Source: Bacillus sp. SA1-12
GTDB lineage: Bacteria; Bacillota; Bacilli; Bacillales; Bacillaceae
Assembly (NCBI RefSeq): GCF_000981385.1
Contig: NZ_LATZ01000012.1
Span: forward strand, 1 to 64,000
Direction of reading: 5' to 3'
DNA length: 64,000 bases
The notes below the pieces were generated by a model. It was not told the DNA's origin and made no database searches. It saw only the letters and a program-made list of their open reading frames with translations. A program made the translations under genes and the position numbers. Positions 61,539 through 64,000 of the stretch are shown in pieces (position 1 is the first letter of the stretch; each line of letters starts with the position of its first letter).

Positions 61539-62423
61539 TTGGCATTAAAAATTGGATTTTTAGGACCAAGAGCAACATTTACCCATTTAGCTGTACAAGC
61601 ATTTTTCGGAGAAGAGGTTGAGCAGGTAGGGTATACCACGATTCCTCAGTGTATTGATGCTGTAGCAGATGGTGAAATTGATTTTGCAATTGTTCCTACT
61701 GAGAATGCGTTAGAAGGCTCTGTTAATTTAACATTTGACTATTTGATACATGAACGACCATTATACATAGTCGGTGAAATTGTCTCACCCATTGAACAGC
61801 ATTTAATGGTTCATCCTTCAAGAGTAAATGATTGGGAAAGCGTAAGCCGTATTTATTCTCATTCTCATGCGATTGCTCAATGTCATAAGTTTTTGCATAA
61901 AACCTTCAAAGGGCTAACCTATGATTATGCTACATCAACAGGAGCGGCAGCCAGTTATGTTAGCCAGCATCCAGAAGAGCCTGTTGCTGCGATAGCAAAT
62001 AGACTTGCAGCAAAGGAATATGGTTTAGAAATTGTAAAGGCAAATATCCATGATTATCACTACAATCATACAAGATTTGCGATTTTAAATCCTTCAAAAG
62101 ATACGGAATATTATAGCCCGTATTTAAAGCCTGATAAAGAAAAAACAACTTTGATGGTGACATTGCCTTCAGATCAGCCAGGAGCATTACATCAAGTATT
62201 ATCAGCTTTTACATGGAGGAAGTTAAATTTATCAAAAATTGAATCAAGACCAATGAAAACAGGGTTAGGCAACTATTTTTTCATTATTGACCTTGATATG
62301 CTTGTCGACGAAATTCTTATACCTGGTGCTATTGCTGAGCTTGAAGCATTAGGCTGCAGCGTAAAGCTTCTTGGGTCTTATGAGGGATATACGATTAAAC
62401 AAAATATCGAAAAAGAGGTTTAA
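61539..62423 (+). CDS. pheA: Prephenate dehydratase
   Basis: Converts prephenate to phenylpyruvate in phenylalanine synthesis. FLGPRATFTHLAVQAFF, PTENALEGSVNLTFDYL, the catalytic-Thr region ATSTGAAASYV, and the C-terminal ACT domain with the ESRP motif (KIESRPMKTGLGNYFF) for Phe feedback. 294 residues. TTG start with AAGGAG 10 bases upstream. Confidence 0.96.
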   Translation: MALKIGFLGPRATFTHLAVQAFFGEEVEQVGYTTIPQCIDAVADGEIDFAIVPTENALEGSVNLTFDYLIHERPLYIVGEIVSPIEQHLMVHPSRVNDWESVSRIYSHSHAIAQCHKFLHKTFKGLTYDYATSTGAAASYVSQHPEEPVAAIANRLAAKEYGLEIVKANIHDYHYNHTRFAILNPSKDTEYYSPYLKPDKEKTTLMVTLPSDQPGALHQVLSAFTWRKLNLSKIESRPMKTGLGNYFFIIDLDMLVDEILIPGAIAELEALGCSVKLLGSYEGYTIKQNIEKEV

Positions 62424-62436
62424 TTTTATACAATAA

Positions 62437-62472
62437 AAAACCAGGTGTGCTGTATCACCTGGTTTTAATTTA
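62437..62472. terminator. Terminator of pheB-pheA (symmetrical)
   Basis: AAAACCAGGTG (62437-62447) pairs with CACCTGGTTTT (62456-62466). A runs before and T after allow action on both strands. Confidence 0.88.
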
Positions 62473-62511
62473 TAACTTTTTTACCTGGTTTAATGATTAA
62501 CTTCAAAGCAC

Positions 62512-62590
62512 AGGAGATGCAAGTGCAGTCAGTGCGGCAGAGTGTCAGTTGATAACTGACAGCGCCTAACGACGAGTCTTGCAGTTTCCT
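62512..62590. other. Structured intergenic element between pheA and niaR
   Basis: AGGAGAT-GCAAG (62512-62523) pairs with CTTGC-A-GTTTCCT (62578-62590), 12 bp with one bulge. Inside is a perfect hairpin TGTCAGTT (62543-62550)/AACTGACA (62554-62561) with a GAT loop. No T run, no gene. Confidence 0.45.
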
Positions 62591-62664
62591 ACCAATACTA
62601 GCAGTAATGAGAATAAGTGCTTTTAGTAAAATTGTCGCTTATCAAGGTGCATGCGCATTTGTTC

Positions 62665-63204
62665 TTAGTCTTTTACTAAAAATCCCTCTTTATCAAGCTC
62701 TTTGCAAGCACGATTTAGTTTTTCTATTGAATCAGCTTGCAAGGTATGCAAATGAAGACCCTGTGTTAATTGTGATAAATAGGCGGCATTGGAGTGGTCT
62801 ATTTTTTTGATAAATTCATTTACATCATTTCGATTACCGACCATAACTGAAGCTGTTAATTCCCCATATACTTGATGTTCAACAATCACATCCTTTACAA
62901 ACACTCCATGATCAACAAGAATGGTTAATTCTTCTCTTGTTCGTTCAGGGGCATGTTTACATGCAATAATTCGTTCTACAAGATTGGATTGGTCATTTTG
63001 CTTGGATAAAAAAACGTATCCCTGGCTTGTTGCCATAATTGGGTAATTCTTAGCTTTCAAAAGGGAGATATCCTGTACAATAACCTGTCTGCTGACATTT
63101 GCTTTTTTGGCTAATTCCCCGCCAGTAATCGCCTTGTCTGCGTTAGATAATAAATCCAATAACAGGGCACGTCGCTCATCTCCTAAAATTTTTTCCGTTT
63201 TCAA
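62665..63204 (-). CDS. niaR: NAD biosynthesis / niacin-responsive repressor NiaR
   Basis: Nicotinic-acid-responsive repressor of NAD synthesis genes (YrxA/NadR in B. subtilis). N-terminal HTH_11 domain (ERRALLLDLLSNADKAITGG, then ANVSRQVIVQDISLLKAKNY) and C-terminal 3H domain with the histidines in VIVEHQVYGELTAS, KKIDHSNAAYL and GLHLHTL. TTG 63204 is chosen because AAAGG lies 9 bases before it; the frame is open to 63225 (TTG), with ATG 63213 directly after AAGG. About 179 residues. Follows nifS on the minus strand, as in B. subtilis. Confidence 0.9.
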   Translation of the reverse strand: MKTEKILGDERRALLLDLLSNADKAITGGELAKKANVSRQVIVQDISLLKAKNYPIMATSQGYVFLSKQNDQSNLVERIIACKHAPERTREELTILVDHGVFVKDVIVEHQVYGELTASVMVGNRNDVNEFIKKIDHSNAAYLSQLTQGLHLHTLQADSIEKLNRACKELDKEGFLVKD

Positions 63205-63285
63205 TAAGCTCATCCTTTCACTCAATATGATTTCTATGTTAACAAACGAACGCTCTTTCCCGACTAAAGAAAAGATACAAGCCTT

Positions 63286-64000
63286 TTAAAATTGTTCGAT
63301 AATGTTAATAAGGGCTTTTGTAAATGATTCCAGCTCTTTAGCTGTTGTTTGCGCCCCTAATGATATTCTAATATATTGCTTTGCAATTTGCTCGTCAAGT
63401 CCTATGGCAAGAAGTGAACGGGGAGGTGCTTGCATACCTACTTGGCAGGCACTTCCGGTCGAAATGGCAAAACCTTTTCGGTTGCATTCAAGCATTATAT
63501 ATTGACCTTCAATACCTTTAATAATAACAGGTAAAATATTTGAAAGGGTATTCTCACTGTTTTCATTTAAAAGGATGAGTCTGTCTCTATAAGGTTCAAT
63601 TAAGCGTATGAATTGGCTTCTCAGCTCTTGATAATGGTGTAAATATTCATTCATTTTATCTGCGATATCTTTTGCAGCAGCAGCGAATGCGGCAGCTGCG
63701 GGAACATCTACAGTCCCGGGACGGAAGCCTGATTCATGGGTTGTTCCGGGAATCACAGGCTGCCAATATGCCGATGAATGAATATAGACTGCACCGATTC
63801 CTTTCGGGCCATAAATTTTATGACTTGAAATGGATATGGCATCAACATACCCCTTCTCGATATGAATAGGCATCTTTCCGAAGGTTTGAACACAATCACT
63901 ATGGAATAAGATCCCATGCTTTTTTAAACATAGACCGATTTCTTCAATCGGCTGAATAACACCAAGCTCAGAATTTCCATGCTGAATGGAAACCAATCCC
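63286..64000 (-). CDS. nifS: Cysteine desulfurase NifS (NadS-type), C-terminal part
   Basis: PLP enzyme; in B. subtilis this NifS loads the Fe-S cluster of quinolinate synthase NadA. The frame is open to the window edge, so the N-terminal part is missing. Visible: HSDCVQTFGKMPI, PLP lysine in ISSHKIYGPKGIGAVYI, GFRPGTVDVPAAAAF, and the active Cys in STGSACQVGMQAP. About 237 residues. The NiaR neighbour supports the NAD link. The apparent start at 63996 is only the window edge. Confidence 0.94.
   Translation of the reverse strand, partial: GLVSIQHGNSELGVIQPIEEIGLCLKKHGILFHSDCVQTFGKMPIHIEKGYVDAISISSHKIYGPKGIGAVYIHSSAYWQPVIPGTTHESGFRPGTVDVPAAAAFAAAAKDIADKMNEYLHHYQELRSQFIRLIEPYRDRLILLNENSENTLSNILPVIIKGIEGQYIMLECNRKGFAISTGSACQVGMQAPPRSLLAIGLDEQIAKQYIRISLGAQTTAKELESFTKALINIIEQF

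Overview
The window is chromosomal DNA of a low-G+C, endospore-forming Bacillaceae (Bacillus-like) bacterium. The evidence is the sporulation gene set (gerE, gerM, spoVID, ysxE, spoIIB, spoIVFA/FB, spo0B, lonB), T-box leaders, AGGAGG-type ribosome binding sites, frequent TTG starts, and a gene order that follows the sdh to nifS part of the Bacillus subtilis map almost gene for gene. I see no prophage, intact insertion sequence, CRISPR array or rRNA.

Layout. 1-3153: succinate dehydrogenase sdhCAB (sdhC cut by the window edge). 3435-9358: ysmA thioesterase, the late spore regulator gerE, a MarR-type regulator, glutamate racemase racE, lipoprotein gerM, then rph, an XTP/dITP pyrophosphatase and phosphodiesterase ysnB. 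9409-9762: a tRNA-Arg(UCU) unit with its own promoter and a preceding partial tRNA copy. 10392-19120: branched-chain amino acid operon ilvB-ilvH-ilvC-leuA-leuB-leuC-leuD behind a leucine T-box, followed by TPR protein ysoA. 20238-28983: trigger factor, clpX, lonB, lonA and GTPase ysxC, a protein-folding and proteolysis cluster. 29071-36346: a minus-strand membrane gene, then the haem operon hemA-hemX-hemC-hemD-hemB-hemL. 36373-39430: spore morphogenesis genes spoVID and ysxE with two small minus-strand genes. 39604-45812: valS under a valine T-box, folC, and a GAF-GGDEF diguanylate cyclase. 46022-54047: prepilin peptidase comC, spoIIB, maf, a broken radC, and the cell-shape/division genes mreBCD-minCD. 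54361-60720: the sigma-K checkpoint pair spoIVFA/FB, RNase G, rplU-ysxB-rpmA, phosphorelay protein spo0B and GTPase obg. 61081-64000: pheB-pheA, then on the minus strand the NAD repressor niaR and the end of a NifS-type cysteine desulfurase.

The blocks cover central metabolism (TCA cycle, haem, Ile/Val/Leu, Phe, folate, NAD control), protein quality control, rod shape and septum placement, and sporulation from the phosphorelay (Spo0B) through engulfment (SpoIIB), sigma-K activation (SpoIVFA/FB), coat assembly (SpoVID, YsxE) and late mother-cell control (GerE).

I found no clearly new multi-gene system. The less-explained material is intergenic: a possible RNA switch or operator at the marR start, a perfect 16-bp inverted repeat in the tig leader, a structured element plus terminator before ysxE, a duplicated tRNA 5' end, diverged copies of a dispersed repeat, and a radC gene with two inactivating lesions.
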